8,467 bases of DNA from positions 1 through 8,467 of the forward strand of contig CALBJC010000079.1 of NCBI GenBank assembly GCA_937892655.1, given 5' to 3'. This DNA is from an uncultured Clostridia bacterium (GTDB lineage Bacteria; Bacillota; Clostridia; Oscillospirales; Ruminococcaceae). Of the stretch, positions 1-5,469 are shown in pieces. Made by a program: the position numbers and the translations under genes. Under the pieces are notes generated by a model. That model had not been told where the DNA came from. It worked only from the letters and a program-made list of their open reading frames with translations, and did no database searches. Within the stretch, counting starts at the first letter, position 1, and each line of letters opens with the position of its first letter.

Positions 1-307
1 GACAGATACTGCTGAGATATTGCATGAGCGCATTACTTCTTTCCTGATACATGGTGTGATTGGGCGGTACCATTACTAATGTGGGGCATTTGCGAAAGGC
101 ATTTACGACAGGCTCTGCTGTTTGGATACCGTAAGCCTTGGCGGGAATGGATTTGGCAAGGACAACACCATGGCGTTTTTCTATGTCACCACCGACGATG
201 GCAGGAATGGTGCGAAGGTCTACAGAAGAACCGGTAGCCAGATTTTTCTGAGCACTCCAGCTTAAGAATGCAGAATTAACATCAATATGAAAAATGATTT
301 GTTCCAT
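1..307 (-). CDS. Y-family DNA polymerase (DinB/UmuC-like), N-terminal part, cut by window edge
   Basis: This is the first 102 codons of a translesion DNA polymerase of the Y family (ImpB/MucB/SamB, Pol IV-like), which copies past damaged bases in the cytoplasm. The N-terminus reads MEQIIFHIDVNSAFLSWSA. Asp9 fits the first catalytic metal-binding Asp, and Phe14 lies where the family's steric gate residue is expected. Downstream, GGDIEKRHGVVLAKSIPAKAYGI (about residues 40-62) is the family's conserved finger/palm stretch with its Arg, Lys and Gly. The ATG at 307-305 is chosen because GGAGG lies 7 nt upstream on the same strand and the homology begins there; a second ATG at 312-310 is out of frame. 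The rest of the gene lies left of position 1. It is divergent from the M23 hydrolase gene. The family is secure; the exact subfamily (Pol IV or the clostridial UmuC-like branch) is not settled by this fragment. Confidence 0.9.
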   Translation of the reverse strand, partial: MEQIIFHIDVNSAFLSWSAQKNLATGSSVDLRTIPAIVGGDIEKRHGVVLAKSIPAKAYGIQTAEPVVNAFRKCPTLVMVPPNHTMYQERSNALMQYLSSIC

Positions 308-329
308 GCCATCACCTCCGTTTACGTTT

Positions 330-358
330 ATTTTACCTTAATTACAGGGGAACTTCAA
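330..358 (-). promoter_or_regulatory. Putative SigA promoter of the Y-family polymerase gene
   Basis: Read on the minus strand there is TTGAAG (358-353), a 17-nt spacer, then TAAAAT (335-330). Transcription would start near 323, giving a leader of about 16 nt that holds only the GGAGG site. Spacing is ideal and five of six -10 bases match consensus. The leader is short, and no LexA-type box was recognised with confidence. Confidence 0.5.
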
Positions 359-385
359 TACTGGGGCGAATGTAAAAACCACCTC

Positions 386-414
386 TTTACAAGTAATTTA
401 ATAACTGATAGAAT
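386..414 (+). promoter_or_regulatory. Putative SigA promoter of the M23 hydrolase gene
   Basis: TTTACA (386-391), a 17-nt spacer and TAGAAT (409-414) make a good SigA-type promoter, with a start expected near 421. This predicted start lies only 9 nt before the ATG at 430, which is one reason to prefer the ATG at 460. The -35 hexamer is also the right arm of a perfect inverted repeat, TGTAAA (371-376) with TTTACA (386-391), which could be a regulator site. Confidence 0.6.
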
Positions 415-419
415 AAATC

Positions 420-436
420 TGTTACAAAAATGTTAC
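420..436 (+). promoter_or_regulatory. Possible WalR (YycF) box
   Basis: TGTTAC-AAAAA-TGTTAC is an exact match to the published Bacillota WalR consensus TGTWAH-N5-TGTWAH: two hexamers on one face of the helix, 11 nt apart. The gene behind it encodes an M23 cell-wall hydrolase, a class that WalR controls in Bacillus and Staphylococcus. The box lies at the predicted transcription start, where binding would more likely repress than activate. The match is seen in the sequence; binding is inferred. The motif is short and AT-rich, so chance is possible. Confidence 0.45.
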
Positions 437-459
437 AAATTTTTTCGGAGCATTTTATC

Positions 460-2043
460 ATGAGACATATCTCTTGTTATTATAAAAGATTAAGATTACG
501 TAAGATTGAAATTGCAGTACTGGCAGTTATTGTCAGTATCTTTTTTCTGCCTTGTTTTGTAACTTTTGAAGAAACGGGTAATAATATGTTTACTGTTACA
601 TTAAATGATGTAGAAGTAGGCGTAGTGGCTTCTGCGAAAGAGGCAGAGGAGTATGTGCTGGAAGCAAGAAGAGAAATTGCATCAGGAAGCGAGGAATTGG
701 TACTGATAGAGACCAATTTGGAAACGGAAGGAAAGCAGGTACTCTGGGGTCAGACAGATGATAAGGATTTGGTAATTCAAAACATGGTGGATGTTTTGAA
801 GGGCGATATCCAGGAAACCATGCACAGATCTTATGTGGTAAAGATTAATGAATATATGGTAAATTTAGGAAGCGAAGAGGATGTACTTACGCTTTTACAG
901 TCTGCGATTGATAAGTATGACAGTGAAGACAAATATCAGGTAAATCTGGTGCTGGATGCCAACAGAGAACTTCCGGTACTGACCACGGAAATAGCATCTG
1001 AAGAAGAGGTGCAGGAGCAGGAAGAAGCTGCAGAGGTGGTAAATACAGAGGCGGGAATTCACGCAGAGATGACCGCAGTATTTGCGGCGGCTGAGCCGGC
1101 AGTGGAAAAGGATTTTGAAGATTACGAGCTGGGACTTATTTCTGTCAATTACGGAGATCCTATTGAAGTGGTGGAAGCATATCTGGATGAAAGTGAAATC
1201 ATGCCGGTAAGTACTGCCATTGAGGAAGTAACGCAGGAAGAATTAAAGAATGAAGTTTATGAGGTTATTTCCGGTGATACCCTTTCTGAAATAGCCATTA
1301 AGACCAATATTCCCATGGACAAGCTGATTGAAATGAATGAGTCCTTAGAAGATGAAAATTCTATGATCAGAGTAGGGGATGAGCTGATTATTACTGTACC
1401 GGAGCCTAAGCTGGCTGTTATCAGGCAGGAAGAGATGTACTATGAAGAAGATTACGAAGCGGATGTAATCTATGTGGATAACGATGAATGGTATACAACG
1501 GATATGGTGACATTACAGGAACCTTCTGCAGGTCATCGTAAAGTAGTGGCTGTGGTTACCTTTGAGAATGATAAAGAAGTCGCCACCGAAATTATCAAAG
1601 AGGAGATTACTTATGAGGCTGTGCCTAAGATTGTAGAGCGTGGTACCAAGATACCGCCTACCTACATTAAGCCCCTTTCAGGAGGACGTTTGTCATCCCA
1701 GTTCGGACGAAGAAACAGACCTACTAAGGGTGCAAGTTCCTACCATAAGGGAGTGGATTGGGCAACACCTACCGGTACTGCAATCTTTGCATCCTGTGGT
1801 GGTACAGTTGCAAGAGCAGGTTGGGGAAGCGGATACGGATATGTGGTTTATATCAATCATCCGGACGGTCGCCAGACCAGATATGCTCACTTAAGTAAAG
1901 TACTGGTATCAGCAGGACAAACCGTATCTCAGGGACAGAAAATTGCCCTTAGCGGAAATACGGGGGTAAGTACCGGACCTCATTTGCATTTTGAACTTTT
2001 GATAAACGGTTCTCAGGTGAATCCTTTAAAATATCTGAACTAA
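460..2043 (+). CDS. Membrane-anchored LysM-G5-M23 peptidoglycan endopeptidase
   Basis: This is a probable zinc endopeptidase that cuts peptidoglycan cross-bridges or stem peptides outside the membrane. Numbering starts from the ATG at 460 (527 aa). A short basic cytoplasmic tail is followed by one membrane segment (about 16-35). Next come two similar segments (about 44-73 and 125-155), an acidic linker (180-220), a LysM glycan-binding domain (267-313, starting YEVISGDTLSEIA), a G5 domain (322-397, ending IVERGTK) and a C-terminal M23 domain (about 405-527). The zinc ligands are intact: His429 and Asp433 in HKGVD, and His510 in HLHFE, with His477 in the YAHL motif. The ATG at 460 is preferred over 430 because GGAG ends 9 nt before it, while 430 has no ribosome binding site and nearly coincides with the predicted transcription start. 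No terminator is visible before murA. Valine is coded mostly by GTA/GTG, unlike genes right of about 2975. Confidence 0.9.
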   Translation: MRHISCYYKRLRLRKIEIAVLAVIVSIFFLPCFVTFEETGNNMFTVTLNDVEVGVVASAKEAEEYVLEARREIASGSEELVLIETNLETEGKQVLWGQTDDKDLVIQNMVDVLKGDIQETMHRSYVVKINEYMVNLGSEEDVLTLLQSAIDKYDSEDKYQVNLVLDANRELPVLTTEIASEEEVQEQEEAAEVVNTEAGIHAEMTAVFAAAEPAVEKDFEDYELGLISVNYGDPIEVVEAYLDESEIMPVSTAIEEVTQEELKNEVYEVISGDTLSEIAIKTNIPMDKLIEMNESLEDENSMIRVGDELIITVPEPKLAVIRQEEMYYEEDYEADVIYVDNDEWYTTDMVTLQEPSAGHRKVVAVVTFENDKEVATEIIKEEITYEAVPKIVERGTKIPPTYIKPLSGGRLSSQFGRRNRPTKGASSYHKGVDWATPTGTAIFASCGGTVARAGWGSGYGYVVYINHPDGRQTRYAHLSKVLVSAGQTVSQGQKIALSGNTGVSTGPHLHFELLINGSQVNPLKYLN

Positions 2044-2053
2044 CGTTCTGATG

Positions 2054-2081
2054 TTTACAAATGGCCACAATATGTTATAAT
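2054..2081 (+). promoter_or_regulatory. Putative promoter of murA (extended -10)
   Basis: TTTACA (2054-2059), a 16-nt spacer and a perfect TATAAT (2076-2081) preceded by TGT (2073-2075, an extended -10) make a strong SigA promoter starting near 2088. It would give murA a leader of about 160 nt containing the tandem repeats. Two TGTWAH hexamers, TGTTAT (2073-2078) and TGTTAA (2083-2088), overlap the -10 with a 4-nt gap. This resembles a WalR box, but the gap is one base short of consensus. A weaker candidate has TATAAT at 2225-2230 with a poor -35. Confidence 0.55.
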
Positions 2082-2101
2082 ATGTTAATGTGTTGAATAA
2101 T

Positions 2102-2222
2102 GTTTTTTGCCGAATAGAGCGGTACGCAAAAGGTTTTTCGGTGTTTCGTCGAATAAGACGACTCGCGGAGCAAACGGCGTTTCGTCGAATAAGACGGCTC
2201 GTAGAGCGTGCCGGCGTTTCGT
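2102..2222 (+). repeat. Tandem 36/37-nt hairpin-bearing repeat in the murA leader
   Basis: Two near-identical units (2139-2174 and 2175-2211) are followed by the first 11 nt of a third (2212-2222) and preceded by a degenerate copy (about 2102-2138) sharing CGAATA. The core TTTCGTCGAATAAGACG is identical at 2144-2160 and 2180-2196 and holds the inverted repeat CGTC/GACG. A second mini-hairpin follows with different loops: CTC-GCG-GAG in unit 1, GCTC-GTA-GAGC in unit 2, and GCG-GTA-CGC in the degenerate copy. No other copy was noticed in the window. It lies between the murA promoter and its start codon, so it should be transcribed. It resembles a short interspersed intergenic repeat of the host genome, but I cannot name the family. 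Confidence 0.8.
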
Positions 2223-2249
2223 ATTATAATGATATATAGAGGAACCCTC

Positions 2250-3530
2250 ATGGAACAGTATGCAATTAAGGGTGGTAATCCGTTAGTTGGAGAAGTAGAA
2301 ATCGGCGGAGCCAAAAATGCAGCATTGGCTATATTGGCGGCAGCGATTATGACGGATGACCCCGTAGTAATAGAAAATATGCCCGATGTTCGGGATACAA
2401 ACGTAATGTTACAGGCCATTGAAAGCATTGGCGCTGTAGTAGAAAGAATTGATCGTCATACGGTTAGAATTACTGGAAGAGCAATTCAGGGAATTGCCAT
2501 TGAAGATGATTATATTAAAAAAATCAGAGCTTCTTATTATTTAATAGGAGCATTGCTTGGTAAATATGGTAAGACAGAAGTAGCACTTCCTGGTGGATGT
2601 GATATCGGAAGCAGACCAATTGACCTCCACAAAAAGGGCTTTTGTGCGTTGGGTGCTGAGGTAGATATTTCACATGGCCTTTTCAAGGTGGAAGCTGAAA
2701 GTTTAATTGGTACTTATATTTATTTGGATAAGGTATCTGTAGGTGCGACGATTAATATTATGATGGCGGCAGCGATGGCGGAAGGTCAGACGATTATTGA
2801 AAATGCGGCAAAAGAACCCCATGTTGTAGATACAGCAAACTATCTGAACATGATGGGTGCAAATATCAAAGGCGCCGGTACAGACGTGATCCGTATCAAA
2901 GGCGTAAAGGAACTGAAGGGTGCTCAGTACACCATCATTCCTGACCAGATCGAAGCGGGTACTTATATGGTAGCAGCGGCTGCTACAAAGGGCGATGTTT
3001 TAATCAAGAACGTTATCCCTAAACACTTAGAATCAATTACTGCAAAACTGAGAAAAATCGGTGTTACAGTTGAAGAATATGATGAAGCTGTAAGAGTAAG
3101 CGTTGATGGCCCATTTATGAAGGCAAATGTCAAGACTATGCCTCACCCTGGCTTCCCTACTGATATGCAGCCTCAGATTTCTACTCTTCTGACTTTAGCT
3201 GAAGGTACAAGCATTGTTACTGACGATATTTTCTCAAATCGTTTCAGATATGCCCCAGAGCTTAGAAGAATGGGTGCTAATATTTCAGTTGAAAAGCACG
3301 TTGCTGTTATCGAAGGCGTTGGTGCGCTCACAGGTGCTCCTGTAAAGGCAACTGACTTAAGAGCCGGTGCGGCACTTGTTATTGCAGGTCTTGCTGCTAG
3401 CGGCACTACAGAAATTGATGATATTTTCCACATTGAGCGTGGTTATGAGCATATTGAAAAGAAGCTTTCAATGCTTGGTGCTAACATCAAGCGTGTTTCA
3501 GTAAGCGAAGGCTTTCGTTCAATAGGCTAA
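2250..3530 (+). CDS. murA: UDP-N-acetylglucosamine 1-carboxyvinyltransferase
   Basis: This cytoplasmic enzyme transfers enolpyruvate from PEP to UDP-GlcNAc, the first committed step of peptidoglycan synthesis and the target of fosfomycin. The protein has 426 aa, a normal family length, and reads as an EPSP-synthase-type two-domain fold throughout. The N-terminal GGNPLVGEVEIGGAKNAAL holds the conserved substrate-binding Lys and Asn. The catalytic cysteine is present as Cys117 in LPGGCDIGSRPIDLH, so no fosfomycin-resistant Cys-to-Asp change is seen. PHPGFPTDMQPQ and DLRAGAALVIAG are the usual C-terminal signatures. The ATG at 2250 is chosen because AGAGGA lies 6 nt upstream and homology starts there; the upstream in-frame GTG at 2208 lies in the repeat region. 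Codon use changes inside the gene: valine is 13 GTA, 4 GTT and 2 GTG up to about 2972, then 12 GTT, 4 GTA and 1 GTC. GGA glycine codons occur only before about 2605. The reading frame is intact across this change. Confidence 0.96.
   Translation: MEQYAIKGGNPLVGEVEIGGAKNAALAILAAAIMTDDPVVIENMPDVRDTNVMLQAIESIGAVVERIDRHTVRITGRAIQGIAIEDDYIKKIRASYYLIGALLGKYGKTEVALPGGCDIGSRPIDLHKKGFCALGAEVDISHGLFKVEAESLIGTYIYLDKVSVGATINIMMAAAMAEGQTIIENAAKEPHVVDTANYLNMMGANIKGAGTDVIRIKGVKELKGAQYTIIPDQIEAGTYMVAAAATKGDVLIKNVIPKHLESITAKLRKIGVTVEEYDEAVRVSVDGPFMKANVKTMPHPGFPTDMQPQISTLLTLAEGTSIVTDDIFSNRFRYAPELRRMGANISVEKHVAVIEGVGALTGAPVKATDLRAGAALVIAGLAASGTTEIDDIFHIERGYEHIEKKLSMLGANIKRVSVSEGFRSIG
2605..2995. other. Codon-regime breakpoint zone inside murA
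   Basis: Counting by eye, the last GGA glycine codon of murA lies near 2604 and the last of the GTA-dominated valines near 2970; GTT dominates from about 2994. The left half shares its GTA/GTG and GCG habits with the M23 gene. The right half shares GTT and GCT with yycJ, which also uses mainly GTT for valine. The join could be sharp near 2970-2995 or part of a wider mosaic. It falls in the conserved stretch encoding EAGTYMVAAAATKGD, where either homologous recombination or an assembler could switch between genomes. Confidence 0.5.
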
Positions 3531-3548
3531 TTTAATCTGATTTATAAT
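3518..3548 (+). promoter_or_regulatory. Tentative promoter for yycJ-rlmH
   Basis: A perfect TATAAT lies at 3543-3548, just after the murA stop. The best -35 is a poor TTCAAT (3518-3523) with a long 19-nt spacer. Transcription would start near 3555, inside the hairpin at 3551-3572, so that transcript could not form the terminator stem. No other place for a promoter exists between the hairpin and the yycJ ribosome binding site. Confidence 0.3.
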
Positions 3549-3550
3549 CT

Positions 3551-3572
3551 GCCCTAAGGTTTACTTTAGGGC
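3551..3572 (+). terminator. Hairpin after murA, possible rho-independent terminator
   Basis: GCCCTAA (3551-3557) pairs perfectly with TTAGGGC (3566-3572), with a possible extra G-T pair and a 6-nt loop. The tail ATTTTCATTTT is T-rich but interrupted, so termination may be incomplete. It ends only 12 nt before the AAAGGAGG of yycJ (3585-3592), so read-through from murA may feed yycJ. Confidence 0.6.
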
Positions 3573-3598
3573 ATTTTCATTTTGAAAGGAGGAGTTTT

Positions 3599-4387
3599 AT
3601 GGCTAAGGTTTGTCCGCTTTACTCATCGAGTAAGGGTAATGCTACTTTTGTCGGCAACGGCGATACGGGTATTCTGATAGACGCAGGCGTTAGCTGTAAA
3701 AGGCTTGTATATGGGCTTAACCAGGCAGGGCTTACTCCTCAGAGCGTTAAGGGCATTTTTATAACTCACGACCATTCTGACCATATTTTAGGACTAAAAG
3801 TATTTACATCAAGATACAATATTCCTATCTATGCGCAGAGCAAAACTCTTGAAGAATTATTCAGAAAAGACGCAATAGGCACTAGCAAGGTTTATGAGAT
3901 CACAAATGAAACTATAGTCTGTGAAAATACTGATATCGAGATAACCGCTTTTGATACTCCGCATGATACTGTTCAGAGCTGTGGCTACAGAGTTCATACA
4001 TACGATGATATAAATATCTCTGTCTGCACAGATTTAGGCTTTGTTACCCCAACAGTTGAAAGGGCTGTTATGGGCAGTGATGTTGTACTGCTTGAATCAA
4101 ACTACGACCTTGATATGCTCAAAAACGGCGTTTATCCGTATTCGCTAAAGCAGAGAATATTATCAAATAACGGTCATCTGTGTAACACTGACAGCGCTTC
4201 TTTTATAAACAGACTTATTAAGAATGGCACTACAAGAGTAATTCTCGGACATTTAAGCGTTGAGAACAATACTCCTACAGTTGCTGAAAACACAACGCTT
4301 CGTGCTTTGGGAGAATTCAAGAGAAACAGAGATTATATTCTTGAGGTAGCGCCTCAGGAATCAAACGGATTGGTGGTTACTCTTTAA
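3599..4387 (+). CDS. yycJ: MBL-fold metallo-hydrolase, YycJ/WalJ (VicX) family
   Basis: This is a 262-aa metallo-beta-lactamase-fold hydrolase of the YycJ/WalJ family. Bacillus homologues are reported as 5'-exonuclease-like nucleases linked to replication and repair, and in Bacilli the gene often sits beside walRK. The metal-binding motif THDHSDH gives His57, His59, Asp61 and His62. His122 (TPHDT), Asp145 (CTDLG) and His218 (LGHLS) fit the remaining ligands, and the segment around 178-196 (YPYSLKQRILSNNGHLCN) is typical of the family. There is no signal peptide, so it is cytoplasmic. The ATG is supported by AAAGGAGG with 6-nt spacing. The TAA overlaps the rlmH ATG (TAATG), which implies translational coupling. 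No walR or walK is in the window. The exact substrate cannot be read from the sequence. Confidence 0.88.
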   Translation: MAKVCPLYSSSKGNATFVGNGDTGILIDAGVSCKRLVYGLNQAGLTPQSVKGIFITHDHSDHILGLKVFTSRYNIPIYAQSKTLEELFRKDAIGTSKVYEITNETIVCENTDIEITAFDTPHDTVQSCGYRVHTYDDINISVCTDLGFVTPTVERAVMGSDVVLLESNYDLDMLKNGVYPYSLKQRILSNNGHLCNTDSASFINRLIKNGTTRVILGHLSVENNTPTVAENTTLRALGEFKRNRDYILEVAPQESNGLVVTL

Positions 4388-4869
4388 TGAATATAAATCT
4401 GATCGTTGTCGGTAATTTAAAAGAAAAATACTGGGTTATGGCCTGCGATGAGTATTTAAAGCGCTTGAAGGCTTTTGGCAATGCAAAAGTAATTGAGCTT
4501 TCTGAAGTAAGGCTTGATGATAACCCTTCACAAAAGCAGATAGAAAACTGCCTTGAAGCTGAGGGTAAGAAGATAAAGGAAATACTAAGTAGCAACAAGG
4601 GATATAACATCGCTATGTGTATTGAAGGTAAGCAGTTATCCTCTGTTGAGCTTTCTCAAAAGCTTGAGAGCATCGGCGTAAACGGAATAAGCACTGTAAA
4701 TATCGTTATCGGCAGTTCATTCGGTATGAGCGATGAAATCAAGAATATGTGTGACTTAAAGCTTTCTATGAGCAAAATGACATTTCCGCATCAGCTTGCA
4801 AGGGTAATGCTTTTAGAACAGATCTACAGAGCATTTTCTATTTCAAAGGGCTCTAAATATCACAAATAA
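4387..4869 (+). CDS. rlmH: 23S rRNA (pseudouridine1915-N3)-methyltransferase RlmH
   Basis: This SPOUT-class enzyme uses S-adenosylmethionine to methylate N3 of pseudouridine 1915 in helix 69 of 23S rRNA within assembled 70S ribosomes. The length, 160 aa, is normal for this single-domain family. It starts MNINLIVVGNLKEKYW, has the trefoil-knot loop at VIGSSFGMSDEIK, the segment MTFPHQLARVMLLEQIYRAFSI, and the conserved C-terminus KGSKYHK. The knot loop reads IGSSFG where many homologues have IGGSxG, a conservative change. The start shares one base with the yycJ stop and has no strong ribosome binding site of its own, so it is probably translated by coupling. It is the last gene of the rightward unit and ends at the terminator at 4870-4899. 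Confidence 0.95.
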   Translation: MNINLIVVGNLKEKYWVMACDEYLKRLKAFGNAKVIELSEVRLDDNPSQKQIENCLEAEGKKIKEILSSNKGYNIAMCIEGKQLSSVELSQKLESIGVNGISTVNIVIGSSFGMSDEIKNMCDLKLSMSKMTFPHQLARVMLLEQIYRAFSISKGSKYHK

Positions 4870-4899
4870 AAAAGGACTAAGGATAACCTTAGTCCTTTT
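4870..4899. terminator. Bidirectional rho-independent terminator between rlmH and pgsA
   Basis: GGACTAAGG (4874-4882) pairs perfectly with CCTTAGTCC (4887-4895) around the loop ATAA, and flanking AAAA/TTTT extends the stem to 13 bp. On the plus strand the tail is TTTTAATTTTTT. On the minus strand it is TTTTTTATTT. It begins just after the rlmH stop and lies just past the pgsA stop, so it serves both converging units. Confidence 0.93.
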
Positions 4900-4905
4900 A
4901 ATTTT

Positions 4906-5469
4906 TTACTTATCAGTATCGATTAAATCCCAGTAGCCCATAAGGTACTGAACACCTGAAACTACTGTGAAGAATACTGCTACCCATACTAAAATCTCGC
5001 CGATGAGGTTTGTGTATGGAACATTTACATCTACTGATGCAAGACCCTGTAAGAATAAAATTACAACGATTGCTACCATTGTAAATGCGGTTTTGAGCTT
5101 GCCCATAAAGCCTGCGGCAATTACCTTGCCTGACGAGTTATTAGCAACAAGACGCAATGAAGAAACCATAAATTCTCTTGTTAAAATAATGATTACAGCA
5201 ATAGCGCTGCACCAGCCAAGCTCGATAAAAGCTACAAGCGCTGCCATAACAAGCGCTTTGTCAGCAAGAGGGTCCATAAATTTACCGAAGTTTGTAACTA
5301 AATTTCTTGCTCTTGCGATTTTACCGTCGAGCATATCTGTAAAGGATGCTACAGCAAAAATTACAAGGGCGATAAAAATATTAAATGGTATTGCATCTAT
5401 ATATAAAGCTGCAATAAAAAACGGAATGAGGATAAATCTAGCAAGGGTAAGCTTATTCGGCAGATTCAT
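4906..5469 (-). CDS. pgsA: CDP-diacylglycerol--glycerol-3-phosphate 3-phosphatidyltransferase
   Basis: This integral membrane enzyme makes phosphatidylglycerol phosphate from CDP-diacylglycerol and glycerol-3-phosphate, the committed step to phosphatidylglycerol. The 187-aa protein begins MNLPNKLTLARF, typical for the family. It carries the complete CDP-alcohol phosphotransferase motif D-x2-D-G-x2-A-R-x8-G-x3-D-x3-D: Asp45, Asp48, Gly49, Ala52, Arg53, Gly62, Asp66 and Asp70. Several hydrophobic segments before and after the motif fit a polytopic membrane protein. I choose the ATG at 5469-5467 because GGAGG lies 8 nt upstream. A TTG at 5484 would extend the protein by five residues, but that codon overlaps the ribosome binding site. 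The gene overlaps the rimO stop by 17 nt, so the two are probably translationally coupled as the end of one operon. Confidence 0.95.
   Translation of the reverse strand: MNLPNKLTLARFILIPFFIAALYIDAIPFNIFIALVIFAVASFTDMLDGKIARARNLVTNFGKFMDPLADKALVMAALVAFIELGWCSAIAVIIILTREFMVSSLRLVANNSSGKVIAAGFMGKLKTAFTMVAIVVILFLQGLASVDVNVPYTNLIGEILVWVAVFFTVVSGVQYLMGYWDLIDTDK

Noticed and set aside
1640..1894. Open frames on both strands (including 1693-1890 minus) within the M23 domain
   Set aside because: They overlap the conserved M23 catalytic region in other frames and have no ribosome binding site or homology of their own.
2139..2222. A possible small CRISPR array, given repeat units of 36 and 37 nt
   Set aside because: The units abut directly with no unique spacers, one copy is degenerate, and no cas gene is nearby. 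This is a tandem repeat.
2208..2249. Upstream GTG start that would lengthen MurA by 14 residues
   Set aside because: The extension is encoded by the tandem repeat, has no ribosome binding site, and precedes the point where MurA homology begins. The ATG at 2250 has AGAGGA at 6 nt.
2088..2249. Riboswitch or T-box in the long murA leader
   Set aside because: No specifier or T-box sequence and no known riboswitch core was recognised. The leader is mostly the tandem repeat.
2598..2600. Possible fosfomycin-resistant MurA variant
   Set aside because: The catalytic residue is Cys117 in the normal GGC context, not Asp, so no resistance change is seen.
4387..4869. IGSSFG instead of IGGSxG in the RlmH knot loop as a sign of lost activity
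   Set aside because: Gly to Ser is conservative, the rest of the knot and the YHK end are intact, and similar variants appear plausible in Oscillospiraceae homologues.
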